From NCBI GenBank assembly GCA_963715485.1, contig OY970244.1, forward strand, positions 1,860,001 to 1,924,000: 64,000 nucleotides of DNA. Direction: 5' to 3'. Positions within the stretch are counted from its first letter, which is position 1. Every line of letters starts with the position of its first letter. Below are positions 43,825 through 52,358 of this stretch, piece by piece. A program made the translations under genes and the position numbers. The notes beneath the pieces were generated by a model. That model made no database searches. It saw only the letters and a list, made by a program, of their open reading frames with translations, and had not been told where the DNA came from. The stretch comes from SG8-30 sp963715485 (GTDB lineage Bacteria; Pseudomonadota; Gammaproteobacteria; Steroidobacterales; Steroidobacteraceae).

Positions 43825-44997
43825 GTGAACTTGACGCCCGCAGTACTCGCCCTCGAGGACGGCACGGTGTTCCGGGGCGTGTCCGTCGGCGCCCCCGGCA
43901 GCACCGCCGGCGAAGTGGTATTCAATACTGCGATGACGGGCTATCAGGAGATCCTGACCGATCCGTCTTATTCCCGCCAGATCGTCACCCTGACTTATCC
44001 CCACATCGGCAATACCGGCGCGACTCCAGAGGACCTGGAATCCGGCCAGGTCCACGCCGCCGGGCTGGTCATCCGTGACCTGCCCCTGCTGCATTCGAAC
44101 TGGCGAGCGAGCGAGTCCCTGCAGACATTCCTGACCCGCGGCGGCATCGTGGCAATCGCCGGCATCGATACGCGGCGCCTGACCCGGATACTGCGCGAGA
44201 AGGGCGCTCAAGCCGGCTGCATCATGACCGGGGAGGCTATAGACGTGGCGGCTGCGACCCGGGTCGCAGGCAAGTTTCCCGGCCTGAAGGGCATGGACCT
44301 GGCCAAGGTTGTCAGCGTCAAGCGGCCCTACCAGTGGACCGAGGGTGGTCTCTGGAGCGTCGAGTCGCCGGTCCGGCGCCCTGGATCGCGATTCAACGTG
44401 ATCGCTTATGACTATGGCATCAAGCGCAACATCCTCAGGCTGCTGGTTGACCATGGTTGTCGCGTCACCGTGCTGCCGGCCGAGACGCCGGCCGTGGAGG
44501 CGCTCGCACTCAAGCCGGATGGGATATTCCTGTCAAACGGACCCGGCGACCCGGAGCCCTGTCGCTACGCCATCGGCGCCATACATCGGTTCCTGGATAC
44601 CGACATCCCGTTGTTCGGCATCTGCCTGGGTCACCAGCTGCTCTCGCTCGCGAGCGGCGCTCGAACCGTAAAGATGAAGTTCGGGCACCACGGCGCCAAT
44701 CACCCAGTCCAGGATCTGGCGACTGGTCGGGTCATGATCACCAGCCAGAACCACGGTTTCGCCGTCGACGAGACGTCGCTCCCGGCCACCCTCAAGGCCA
44801 CGCATCGGTCGCTGTTCGACGGCTCGTTGCAGGGTGTCGCGCGTACCGACCGGCCGGTCTTCGGTTTCCAGGGACACCCGGAGGCAAGCCCGGGGCCGCA
44901 CGACATGGAGCCCTTGTTCGAGCAGTTCGTGTACCTGATGGCGCGACGGCTGCAGGCGGCTGCCAAGGCACGTCCCGCGGGGCGGGCGGACACATGA
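43825..44997 (+). CDS. carA: Carbamoyl-phosphate synthase small (glutaminase) subunit
   Basis: Class I glutamine amidotransferase subunit feeding ammonia to CarB for arginine and pyrimidine synthesis. N-terminal CarA domain (LALEDGTVFRGVSVGAPGSTAGEVVFNT, MTGYQEILTDPSY); glutaminase triad in LFGICLGHQLLSLASGA (Cys) and GFQGHPEASPGPHD (His-Glu). 390 residues from a GTG start. carB starts 47 bases later. Confidence 0.97.
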   Translation: MNLTPAVLALEDGTVFRGVSVGAPGSTAGEVVFNTAMTGYQEILTDPSYSRQIVTLTYPHIGNTGATPEDLESGQVHAAGLVIRDLPLLHSNWRASESLQTFLTRGGIVAIAGIDTRRLTRILREKGAQAGCIMTGEAIDVAAATRVAGKFPGLKGMDLAKVVSVKRPYQWTEGGLWSVESPVRRPGSRFNVIAYDYGIKRNILRLLVDHGCRVTVLPAETPAVEALALKPDGIFLSNGPGDPEPCRYAIGAIHRFLDTDIPLFGICLGHQLLSLASGARTVKMKFGHHGANHPVQDLATGRVMITSQNHGFAVDETSLPATLKATHRSLFDGSLQGVARTDRPVFGFQGHPEASPGPHDMEPLFEQFVYLMARRLQAAAKARPAGRADT

Positions 44998-45044
44998 GAA
45001 TGGAACCCGAGGATGGCTGCGCCTGGAAAGGGGCGGACTGAGAA

Positions 45045-48000
45045 ATGCCCAAGCGCACAGACATCGAAAGCATCCTGATCATCGGGGCCGGCCCGATCAT
45101 CATTGGCCAGGCCTGCGAATTCGACTATTCGGGCGCGCAGGCCTGCAAGGCGCTGCGGGAGGAGGGGTACCGGGTGATCCTGGTCAACTCCAACCCGGCC
45201 ACGATCATGACTGATCCCGAAACCGCCGACGCCATCTACATCGAGCCGGTCGAATGGAGGACCGTCGCAAGGATCATCGAGAAGGAACGGCCAGATGCGC
45301 TGCTGCCGACCATGGGCGGACAGACAGCGCTCAACACGGCGCTGGACCTTGTACGCGAGGGCGTTCTGCAGAAATTTGGCGTGGAGCTCATCGCCGCATC
45401 GCGCGATGCCATTGACATGGCCGAGGACCGCGAACTGTTCCGCAACGCGATGCGGGAGATCGGGCTCGACACGCCGCGCTCCTACATAGCCCACGGTATG
45501 GAGGAAGCACTGGCCGTGCAGGCCGAGGTCGGTTTCCCCACTGTCATCCGACCATCGTTCACGCTGGGCGGCTCCGGCGGCGGCATCGCGTTCAACCGTG
45601 AGGAATTCGAACAGATCGTCGGGCGTGGCCTGGATGCGTCACCGACCAGCGAGGTGCTGATCGAGGAATCGGTGCTCGGCTGGAAGGAATTCGAGATGGA
45701 GGTCGTGCGCGACCGCAATGACAACTGCATCATCGTTTGCTCCATCGAGAACCTCGACCCGATGGGCGTCCACACGGGCGATTCGATAACCGTTGCCCCT
45801 GCGCAGACGCTGACGGACAAGGAATACCAGCGCATGCGCGACGCCTCGATCGCCGTACTGCGCAAGATCGGCGTGGAGTGCGGCGGCTCGAATGTCCAGT
45901 TTGCCGTCAATCCGGAGGACGGCCGGCTGCTGGTAATAGAGATGAATCCTCGCGTTTCACGCTCCTCGGCCCTGGCCTCCAAGGCGACCGGCTTCCCGAT
46001 CGCGAAGGTCGCAGCCAAGCTCGCCGTCGGCTACACGCTGGACGAACTCAGGAATGAGATCACCGGTGGTGCGACGCCGGCATCGTTCGAGCCCGCGATC
46101 GACTACGTGGTAACCAAGGTGCCGCGCTTCACTTTCGAGAAGTTCCCCGGCACTGACAAGCGCCTCACCACCCAGATGAAGTCCGTCGGCGAGGCGATGT
46201 CGATGGGTCGGACCTTCCAGGAATCCCTGCAGAAGGCGCTGCGCAGTCTCGAGACCGGCTATGACGGCCTGGACCCGATCCTGCAACTGCCGCTCGACGA
46301 CGACACCGAGCAGGCATTGGCGGAGGAATTGCGCCACCCCAGCGGAGACCGGCTGTTGTACGTTGGCGACGCATTCCGCGCCGGCTGGAGCGTTGAGCGT
46401 GTCCACGAGCACACTCGCATAGATCCCTGGTTCCTGGTCCAGATCGAGGACCTTATCCGCGATGAAGGACGCGTCCGTGCCGACGGATTTGCCGGCCTGA
46501 CACGTGACCGCCTGCTAGGGCTCAAGCGCAAGGGTTTCTCCGATGCCATGCTCGCCCGCCTGACCGGCGTGGCGGAAAAGCAGATCCGCTCGCGCCGCCA
46601 TTCCTACGACCTGCGGCCGGTCTACAAGCGTGTCGATACCTGCGCGGCGGAATTCGCCACTTCGACCGCCTACATGTACTCGACCTATGAGGAGGAGTGC
46701 GAGGCCGCACCCACCGACCGCCGGAAGATAGTGATCCTCGGTGGCGGGCCAAACCGCATTGGCCAGGGCATCGAGTTTGATTACTGCTGCGTCCATGCGG
46801 CGCTGGCTCTGCGCGAGGACGGCTACGAGACCATAATGGTCAACTGCAATCCGGAGACGGTATCTACCGACTACGACACCTCGGATCGCCTGTACTTCGA
46901 GCCGCTTACCTTCGAAGATGTCATGGAGATCATCGACAAGGAAAGGCCCGAGGGAGTCATTGTCCAGTATGGCGGCCAGACTCCGCTGAAGTTGTCGCGG
47001 CTGCTGGCAGCGGCTGGCGCGCCGATTATTGGTACCACGCCGGATTCAATCGACGTCGCCGAGGACCGTGAGCGCTTCCAGAAGCTGCTCACCCAGCTGG
47101 GACTTCGACAGCCGGCCAATGCAACTGCCCGGGCGGAAGATCAGGCAGTCGAGCTAGCCCGCGAGGTTGGTTATCCACTGGTGGTTCGTCCTTCCTACGT
47201 CCTCGGCGGGCGAGCCATGGAGATCGTCTACTCCGAGGAAGACTTGCGGCAATACATGAACGAGGCCGTCAAGGTCTCCAACGACAGTCCGGTGCTGCTG
47301 GATCGTTTCCTCGACGTGGCGATCGAGGTCGACGTAGACGCGATCTGCGACGGCCAGGATGTCCTGATCGGCGGCATCATGGAACACGTCGAGCAGGCAG
47401 GGGTCCATTCGGGCGATTCGAGCTGCTCGCTGCCGCCGGCCTCGCTTTCGGTCGCGCTGCAGGACGAGCTCCGCGACCAGACGCGCAAGATGGCGCATGG
47501 ACTCAACGTGGTCGGGCTGATGAACGTCCAGTTCGCCATCCAGAGTGGCATCGTTTACGTGCTCGAAGTCAATCCGCGGGCATCGCGAACGGTGCCGTTC
47601 GTGTCGAAAGCCACTGGCGTAGCGCTGGCCAAGGTGGCTGCGCGTGTAATGACTGGTCGCAAGCTCGCGGAAATGGGCGCTACCGTTGAGCGGATACCGC
47701 CTTACTTCTCTGTCAAGGAAGCCGTTTTCCCGTTCAACAAGTTCCCGGAATCAGACCCGATCCTGGGACCGGAAATGAAGTCCACCGGTGAGGTCATGGG
47801 CACCGGACGCACCTTCGGTGAGGCCTATGCCAAGTCGCAGGCAGCCAGTGGCGCGGCGCTACCCACTCGCGGGGTCGCACTGTTCAGCGTTCGCGATCGG
47901 GACAAGCCGGCGGCGGTCGACATCGCCAGGCGGCTGGTCGCAAAGGGCTTCGAGGTGGTGGCAACTGAGGGCACCGCGCGCGAATTCGAGGTGGCCGGCA

Positions 48001-48269
48001 TTGCGTGCCGTAAGGTCTTCAAGGTCCGCGAGGGTCGGCCGCACATCGTGGACATGATCAAGAACGACGAAATCGACCTGATCGTCAATACCACGGAAGG
48101 CAAGCAGGCGATCCGCGAATCGCGCTCCATTCGTCGCGAGGCCGTTTATCGAAAGGTCACTTACTACACGACGGTCGCGGCGGCGCGCGCCACGTGTGAT
48201 GCTCTGGACCACCTGTCGAATTTGCAGGTGAACCGGCTGCAGGACCTTCACAAGGAGTTGATTGAGTGA
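45045..48269 (+). CDS. carB: Carbamoyl-phosphate synthase large subunit
   Basis: Makes carbamoyl phosphate from bicarbonate, ammonia and two ATP. Two homologous ATP-grasp halves are seen: the first with IIGAGPIIIGQACEFDYSGAQ, the second with ILGGGPNRIGQGIEFDYCCVH. Dimerisation/oligomerisation domain between; C-terminal MGS-like allosteric domain (about residues 930-1074) with VDMIKNDEIDLIVNTTEG. 1074 residues, full length. Overlaps greA by 4 bases (GTGA). Confidence 0.98.
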   Translation: MPKRTDIESILIIGAGPIIIGQACEFDYSGAQACKALREEGYRVILVNSNPATIMTDPETADAIYIEPVEWRTVARIIEKERPDALLPTMGGQTALNTALDLVREGVLQKFGVELIAASRDAIDMAEDRELFRNAMREIGLDTPRSYIAHGMEEALAVQAEVGFPTVIRPSFTLGGSGGGIAFNREEFEQIVGRGLDASPTSEVLIEESVLGWKEFEMEVVRDRNDNCIIVCSIENLDPMGVHTGDSITVAPAQTLTDKEYQRMRDASIAVLRKIGVECGGSNVQFAVNPEDGRLLVIEMNPRVSRSSALASKATGFPIAKVAAKLAVGYTLDELRNEITGGATPASFEPAIDYVVTKVPRFTFEKFPGTDKRLTTQMKSVGEAMSMGRTFQESLQKALRSLETGYDGLDPILQLPLDDDTEQALAEELRHPSGDRLLYVGDAFRAGWSVERVHEHTRIDPWFLVQIEDLIRDEGRVRADGFAGLTRDRLLGLKRKGFSDAMLARLTGVAEKQIRSRRHSYDLRPVYKRVDTCAAEFATSTAYMYSTYEEECEAAPTDRRKIVILGGGPNRIGQGIEFDYCCVHAALALREDGYETIMVNCNPETVSTDYDTSDRLYFEPLTFEDVMEIIDKERPEGVIVQYGGQTPLKLSRLLAAAGAPIIGTTPDSIDVAEDRERFQKLLTQLGLRQPANATARAEDQAVELAREVGYPLVVRPSYVLGGRAMEIVYSEEDLRQYMNEAVKVSNDSPVLLDRFLDVAIEVDVDAICDGQDVLIGGIMEHVEQAGVHSGDSSCSLPPASLSVALQDELRDQTRKMAHGLNVVGLMNVQFAIQSGIVYVLEVNPRASRTVPFVSKATGVALAKVAARVMTGRKLAEMGATVERIPPYFSVKEAVFPFNKFPESDPILGPEMKSTGEVMGTGRTFGEAYAKSQAASGAALPTRGVALFSVRDRDKPAAVDIARRLVAKGFEVVATEGTAREFEVAGIACRKVFKVREGRPHIVDMIKNDEIDLIVNTTEGKQAIRESRSIRREAVYRKVTYYTTVAAARATCDALDHLSNLQVNRLQDLHKELIE

Positions 48270-48739
48270 GCCGCACACCCATCACCCTGCGCGGCGCAGA
48301 GAAACTGCGGGCCGAGCTAAAGAAGCTGAAGGGCGTGGCCCGGCCGGAAGTGATCCGGGCGATAGCCGATGCCCGCTCCCATGGTGACCTGTCCGAGAAC
48401 GCCGAATATGCGGCGGCACGGGAGCAGCAGGGCTTCATCGAGGGCCGTATCAAGGAAATCGAGTGGCGGCTGTCGCATGCCCAGGTCATCGATCCAGCGG
48501 CGCTGCCGGAGTCGGACCGGGTGGTGTTCGGCGCAACCGTCGACCTCGAAGACCAGGCCGGTTCGCACGTGACCTACCAGATCGTCGGCGACGACGAGGC
48601 CGACATCGGTCAGGGCCTGATATCCATCAACTCGCCGATCGCTCGGGCGCTGGTGGGCAAGGAGGCGGGAGACGAGGTCGCGGTCGTTGCGCCGGGTGGC
48701 ACCAAGTCCTATGACATCGTCGCAGTGCGCTATATCTGA
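48266..48739 (+). CDS. greA: Transcription elongation factor GreA
   Basis: Rescues backtracked RNA polymerase by stimulating transcript cleavage. N-terminal coiled coil (LRGAEKLRAELKKLKGVARPEVIRAIADARSHGDLSENAEY) with the tip acidic residues (DLSENAEY), and the C-terminal FKBP-like domain (DIGQGLISINSPIARALVGKEAGDEV). 157 residues. GTG start inside the carB stop. Convergent with yhbY. Confidence 0.96.
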   Translation: MSRTPITLRGAEKLRAELKKLKGVARPEVIRAIADARSHGDLSENAEYAAAREQQGFIEGRIKEIEWRLSHAQVIDPAALPESDRVVFGATVDLEDQAGSHVTYQIVGDDEADIGQGLISINSPIARALVGKEAGDEVAVVAPGGTKSYDIVAVRYI

Positions 48740-48746
48740 TGTCAGT

Positions 48747-49046
48747 CTAAGTATCTGGAAGAAGAATCTTCGTTAATTCTTTGTTTTTCTTGTATAAGAG
48801 ACCCACGTTACCGATGGTCTGAATGAGTTCTGCCTGTGTCCTTTCGGCCAGGCTGGAGAGGATCTCGGCACGCAGATCACGGTCTCCCACCCGCGCCTTG
48901 ACCTTCAGCAGCTCGTGCGCGGCCAGTGCCGAGGCTGTCTCGGCGGCAACGGCGTCGGTCAGGCCCTGCTGGCCGATGAGTACCACCGGCTGCAGGCCGT
49001 GACCGAGCCGGCGGAGGTGCTTCTTCTGGTTTTGGGTGAGCGTCAT
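48747..49046 (-). CDS. yhbY: CRM-domain RNA-binding protein YhbY
   Basis: Ribosome-assembly-associated RNA-binding protein of the CRM fold. Motifs are LTQNQKKHLRRLGHGLQPVVLIGQQGLTDAVAAE (GxxG loop in IGQQGLT) and ELLKVKARVGDRDLR. 99 residues. The C-terminal codons are AT-rich compared with neighbours. Normally divergent from rlmE-ftsH; here the rlmE site holds only a remnant. Confidence 0.95.
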   Translation of the reverse strand: MTLTQNQKKHLRRLGHGLQPVVLIGQQGLTDAVAAETASALAAHELLKVKARVGDRDLRAEILSSLAERTQAELIQTIGNVGLLYKKNKELTKILLPDT

Positions 49047-49086
49047 TCAGGGATTATAGAGGGCTCGGCCGGGGCAGCCGAGCAAA

Positions 49087-49425
49087 ATGGCGGGTCGTTT
49101 CAGGTCTGGTAAACCGGTGCTGGCTGGGCATTTCGACGAATCTTTCATGTGGCTTGGGCAAGACCAAGGCCGGCGGACCTGACGCCCAGGGTCGAGTTCA
49201 TCCGGGGTAAGTGGCGCGAGCCGTGCGTACTGGACAGGCCGGTGGTTCCTCAGGGGACCGGCCGGCAACCTTGTAATGTCGAAGATGGCCCCCAAATGAG
49301 TTGCGTGGAGGTGGTCGGCCAGGCGCGGGAGGGTTTTCGGGCCGGTCCGGCCGTTCGAGCCCAGGGGTTCGCGCCATCCCGGCTCCGAGACCTGCCTGCT
49401 GGCCAGAAACCCGCGCACGGTGTAA
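49087..49425 (+). pseudogene. rlmE: Decayed remnant of 23S rRNA 2'-O-methyltransferase gene rlmE (ftsJ/rrmJ)
   Basis: In its usual place between yhbY and ftsH, broken pieces of an RlmE protein appear in order but in different frames: an N-terminal-like stretch with HFDES and GQDQGRR (49087-49172); DLTPRVEFIRGKWRE resembling the family's DLLPMxPIxGVxFLQGDFRxE (49176-49220); NLVMSKMAPK resembling VVMSDMAPN (49267-49296, then TGA); and the end GSRHPGSETCLLARNPRTV before TAA (49423-49425) resembling SRARSREVYLVARG. The remnant is 339 bases, against about 630 for an intact gene, so roughly half is deleted. The SAM-binding DLGAAPGGW motif is absent. Confidence 0.72.
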
Positions 49426-49495
49426 GTTCGAACTGATCGTGAATCGGCGGGTCAAACCGCTGCGAAACGGTCTCTAGTGGCCGAGGAGAGTGGTG

Positions 49496-51418
49496 TTGAA
49501 CGACCTGACCAAGAATATCGTGCTGTGGGTGATCATTGCGGTCGTCCTGCTGGCCGTTTTCTCCAATTTCGGCGCCCGCACCGGCGCGCCACAGGCGATG
49601 CCGTATTCGCAGTTCCTCGAGGAGGTCAAGTCGGACGGCATTCGTTCCGCGACCTTCAAGGGCGACACCATCGTCGGGGCCCGCTCAGGCGGCGAACCCT
49701 ACGTCACGTTCAATCCGGAGACCGACAACTCTGCGCTCATCGGCTTGCTGCAGAACGAGGGCGTCGCCTTCGACGCGGCCCCCCCGGAGCGCCAATCGTT
49801 GCTCATGCAGCTGCTCATCTCGTCCTTCCCCATCCTGCTGCTGATCGGGGTCTGGGTCTACTTCATGCGCCAGATGCAGGGCGGGGGCGCGGGAGGCCGC
49901 GGCGCCATGTCCTTCGGCAAGAGTCGGGCGCGGCTGCTTTCTGAAGACCAGGTCACCGTGACCTTTGCGGACGTCGCCGGCGTGGACGAGGCCAAGGAGG
50001 AAGTGACCGAGATCGTCGACTTCCTGAAGGATCCTGCCAAGTTCCAGAAGCTTGGCGGCAAGATCCCGAAGGGCGTGCTGATGGTCGGCCCCCCAGGCAC
50101 TGGCAAGACGTTGCTCGCACGCGCCATCGCGGGCGAGGCCAAGGTGCCGTTCTTCACTATTTCCGGCTCGGACTTCGTCGAGATGTTTGTCGGCGTCGGC
50201 GCTTCACGCGTGCGTGACATGTTCGAGCAGGCCAAGAAGCACGCTCCCTGCATCATCTTCATTGACGAGATCGATGCCGTTGGCCGTCACCGTGGCGCAG
50301 GTCTCGGCGGCGGGCATGACGAGCGCGAACAGACCCTTAACCAGCTGCTGGTCGAAATGGACGGTTTCGAGGGCAACGAAGGCATCATCGTCATTGCCGC
50401 GACCAACCGGCCCGACGTGCTCGACCCGGCCCTGCTGCGGCCCGGCCGTTTTGACCGTCAGGTCGTGGTACCGCTGCCCGACGTGCGCGGCCGCGAACAT
50501 ATCCTGAAGGTCCACATGCGGCGCGTACCGATTGACGATGACGTCAAGCCATCGATCATCGCGCGGGGTACGCCGGGGTTCTCCGGGGCCGACCTGATGA
50601 ACCTGGTAAACGAGGCGGCGCTGTTTGCTGCCCGGGCCGACAAACGCACCGTCACCATGGAAGAATTCGAGCGGGCCAAGGACAAGATCATGATGGGCGC
50701 CGAGCGCCGCTCGATGGTTATGTCGGAGGAGGAGAAGCGCCTTACCGCCTATCACGAGGCGGGTCATGCGATCGTCGGTTTGAACGTGCCCGAGCACGAC
50801 CCGGTTTACAAGGTCACCATCATTCCGCGAGGCCTGGCACTTGGCGTAACCATGTTCCTGCCGGAAGCCGACCGCTACAGCACGAGCAAGCGCCGGCTGG
50901 AAAGCCGCATTGCCACCTTGTTCGGCGGCCGGGTGGCCGAGGAAATCGTCTTCGGGGCGGACGCCGTGACGACAGGCGCGTCCAATGATATCGAGCGCGC
51001 CACCGAACTTGCCCGCAACATGGTCACGAAATGGGGCCTGTCGGAGCGGCTCGGCACGCTTACCTATGCCGAGGAAGACGGCGAGGTTTTCCTTGGCCGG
51101 TCCGTGACTCAGCACAAGCAGGTCGGCGACAAGACCCGCGATGCGATCGACGAGGAGATCCGCCGACTGATCGACGGCAACTATGAGCGCGCACGCGACA
51201 TCCTGAGCGCCAGCGTGGACAGGTTGCATAAGATGGCGGAGGCCCTGATCCGCTACGAGACCATCGACGAGCAGCAGATCAGGGACATCATGGACGGCCG
51301 TGTGCCGCGACCGCCTGTCGGTTGGGAGGATGCGGGCACACCGCCGACCGCGGCAAGCCCCGCGAAGGACGGCGTACCAGTCGGCCCGACCGTGGGGCCC
51401 CCCGCCAGCCAGCACTGA
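49496..51418 (+). CDS. ftsH: ATP-dependent zinc metalloprotease FtsH
   Basis: Membrane-bound AAA+ protease. Two N-terminal membrane segments (IVLWVIIAVVLLAVFSNFG and LLISSFPILLLIGVWVYFM) flank a periplasmic loop. AAA motifs are VGPPGTGKTLLARAIAGEA (Walker A), CIIFIDEIDAVG (Walker B) and LLRPGRFDRQV (SRH). The zinc protease site is TAYHEAGHAIVG. About 640 residues. I choose the TTG at 49496, with AGGAG (49484-49488) 7 bases upstream and MNDLTKN matching other FtsH starts; the GTGs at 49490 and 49493 are less well spaced. Confidence 0.97.
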   Translation: MNDLTKNIVLWVIIAVVLLAVFSNFGARTGAPQAMPYSQFLEEVKSDGIRSATFKGDTIVGARSGGEPYVTFNPETDNSALIGLLQNEGVAFDAAPPERQSLLMQLLISSFPILLLIGVWVYFMRQMQGGGAGGRGAMSFGKSRARLLSEDQVTVTFADVAGVDEAKEEVTEIVDFLKDPAKFQKLGGKIPKGVLMVGPPGTGKTLLARAIAGEAKVPFFTISGSDFVEMFVGVGASRVRDMFEQAKKHAPCIIFIDEIDAVGRHRGAGLGGGHDEREQTLNQLLVEMDGFEGNEGIIVIAATNRPDVLDPALLRPGRFDRQVVVPLPDVRGREHILKVHMRRVPIDDDVKPSIIARGTPGFSGADLMNLVNEAALFAARADKRTVTMEEFERAKDKIMMGAERRSMVMSEEEKRLTAYHEAGHAIVGLNVPEHDPVYKVTIIPRGLALGVTMFLPEADRYSTSKRRLESRIATLFGGRVAEEIVFGADAVTTGASNDIERATELARNMVTKWGLSERLGTLTYAEEDGEVFLGRSVTQHKQVGDKTRDAIDEEIRRLIDGNYERARDILSASVDRLHKMAEALIRYETIDEQQIRDIMDGRVPRPPVGWEDAGTPPTAASPAKDGVPVGPTVGPPASQH

Positions 51419-51419
51419 G

Positions 51420-51504
51420 AAAAGGGGACAGTCCCCTTTTCCTAAGTTGTTGAATTGTCGTGTCGCCGGGCTCATTGAGTGGAAAAGGGGGCTGTCCCCC
51501 TTTC
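51420..51504. repeat. REPIN-like inverted pair of REP-type hairpins
   Basis: Two hairpin elements in inverted orientation separated by about 40 bases: at 51421-51441 arms AAAAGGGGAC and GTCCCCTTTT around one base, and at 51483-51504 arms AAAGGGGG and CCCCCTTT around CTGT. Read on the opposite strand, the second aligns with the first with few differences, so this is a REP doublet (REPIN/BIME-like), a kind associated with RAYT transposases. No RAYT gene is in the window. It fills the ftsH-folP gap and may also act as a transcription/mRNA-stability element. Confidence 0.75.
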
Positions 51505-51511
51505 GACTGAC

Positions 51512-52351
51512 ATGCTGCTGACCTGCGGTGCCTATTCACTGGACCTCACGGTGCCTGTCGTCATGGGCGTGCTCAATGTCACGCCCGATTCGTTCTCCGA
51601 CGGCGGCTTGTTCCTGCGCCCTGAGAATGCGATCCGCCAGGCGCGGCGCATGGCGGCCGAGGGCGCCGGCATTATCGACGTCGGCGGAGAGTCGACCAGA
51701 CCGGGTGCCGACGCGGTCGAGGTCGAGGAAGAGCTGGACCGGGTGATCCCCGTCATCGAGGCCCTGGTGGCAGGGATCGACCTGCCGGTCTCGGTGGATA
51801 CCAGCAAGCCCGAGGTCATGAAGGCAGCCATTGCCGCGGGCGCGTCGATGATCAACGACGTGATGGCATTGCAGGAGTCGGGGGCGGTAGAAGCGGTTGC
51901 CGGTTCCGGTGTCGCGATCTGCCTCATGCACATGCAGGGCAGGCCGCGTACCATGCAGGCCGCGCCGGACTACGAGGATGTCGTGCAGGATGTGCACGAT
52001 TTCCTGTCGGAGCGGGTGCGGGCCTGCGAACTTGACGGGATTGACCGCTCGCGGCTGGTCATTGACCCCGGATTCGGATTCGGCAAGTCGCTCGAGCACA
52101 ACCTGGCCCTGCTGGCTGCGCTCGCCGAATTCTGTGGCGAGGGCCTGCCGGTCCTGGTGGGCCTGTCCCGGAAGAGCCTGATCGGCCAGTTGACAGGACG
52201 GCCAGCCGGGGAAAGGCTGGCGGGTAGCGTGGCGCTGGCCGCGCTGGCGGTGCACCAGGGAGCGGCCCTCGTGCGCGCCCACGACGTTGCGGCAACCGTG
52301 GACGCCGTCAGGATCGCAGTCGCGGTTCGGCGCTCGCGACTGGCAGAGTGA
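51512..52351 (+). CDS. folP: Dihydropteroate synthase
   Basis: Folate-pathway TIM-barrel enzyme joining dihydropterin pyrophosphate and p-aminobenzoate; the sulfonamide target. Motifs are VMGVLNVTPDSFSDGG, IIDVGGESTRPGADAV, MINDVMALQ and the late GLSRKSLIGQLTG. 279 residues from the ATG at 51512. Upstream starts would run into the second REP hairpin. glmM follows 7 bases later. Confidence 0.96.
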   Translation: MLLTCGAYSLDLTVPVVMGVLNVTPDSFSDGGLFLRPENAIRQARRMAAEGAGIIDVGGESTRPGADAVEVEEELDRVIPVIEALVAGIDLPVSVDTSKPEVMKAAIAAGASMINDVMALQESGAVEAVAGSGVAICLMHMQGRPRTMQAAPDYEDVVQDVHDFLSERVRACELDGIDRSRLVIDPGFGFGKSLEHNLALLAALAEFCGEGLPVLVGLSRKSLIGQLTGRPAGERLAGSVALAALAVHQGAALVRAHDVAATVDAVRIAVAVRRSRLAE

Positions 52352-52358
52352 GAAAGCC

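Noticed and set aside
49149..49436. 95-codon plus-strand frame before ftsH as a new small gene
   Set aside because: Only its middle part resembles anything (RlmE DxxP...VEFIRGKWRE); flanking RlmE pieces lie in other frames, so a decayed rlmE explains it better.
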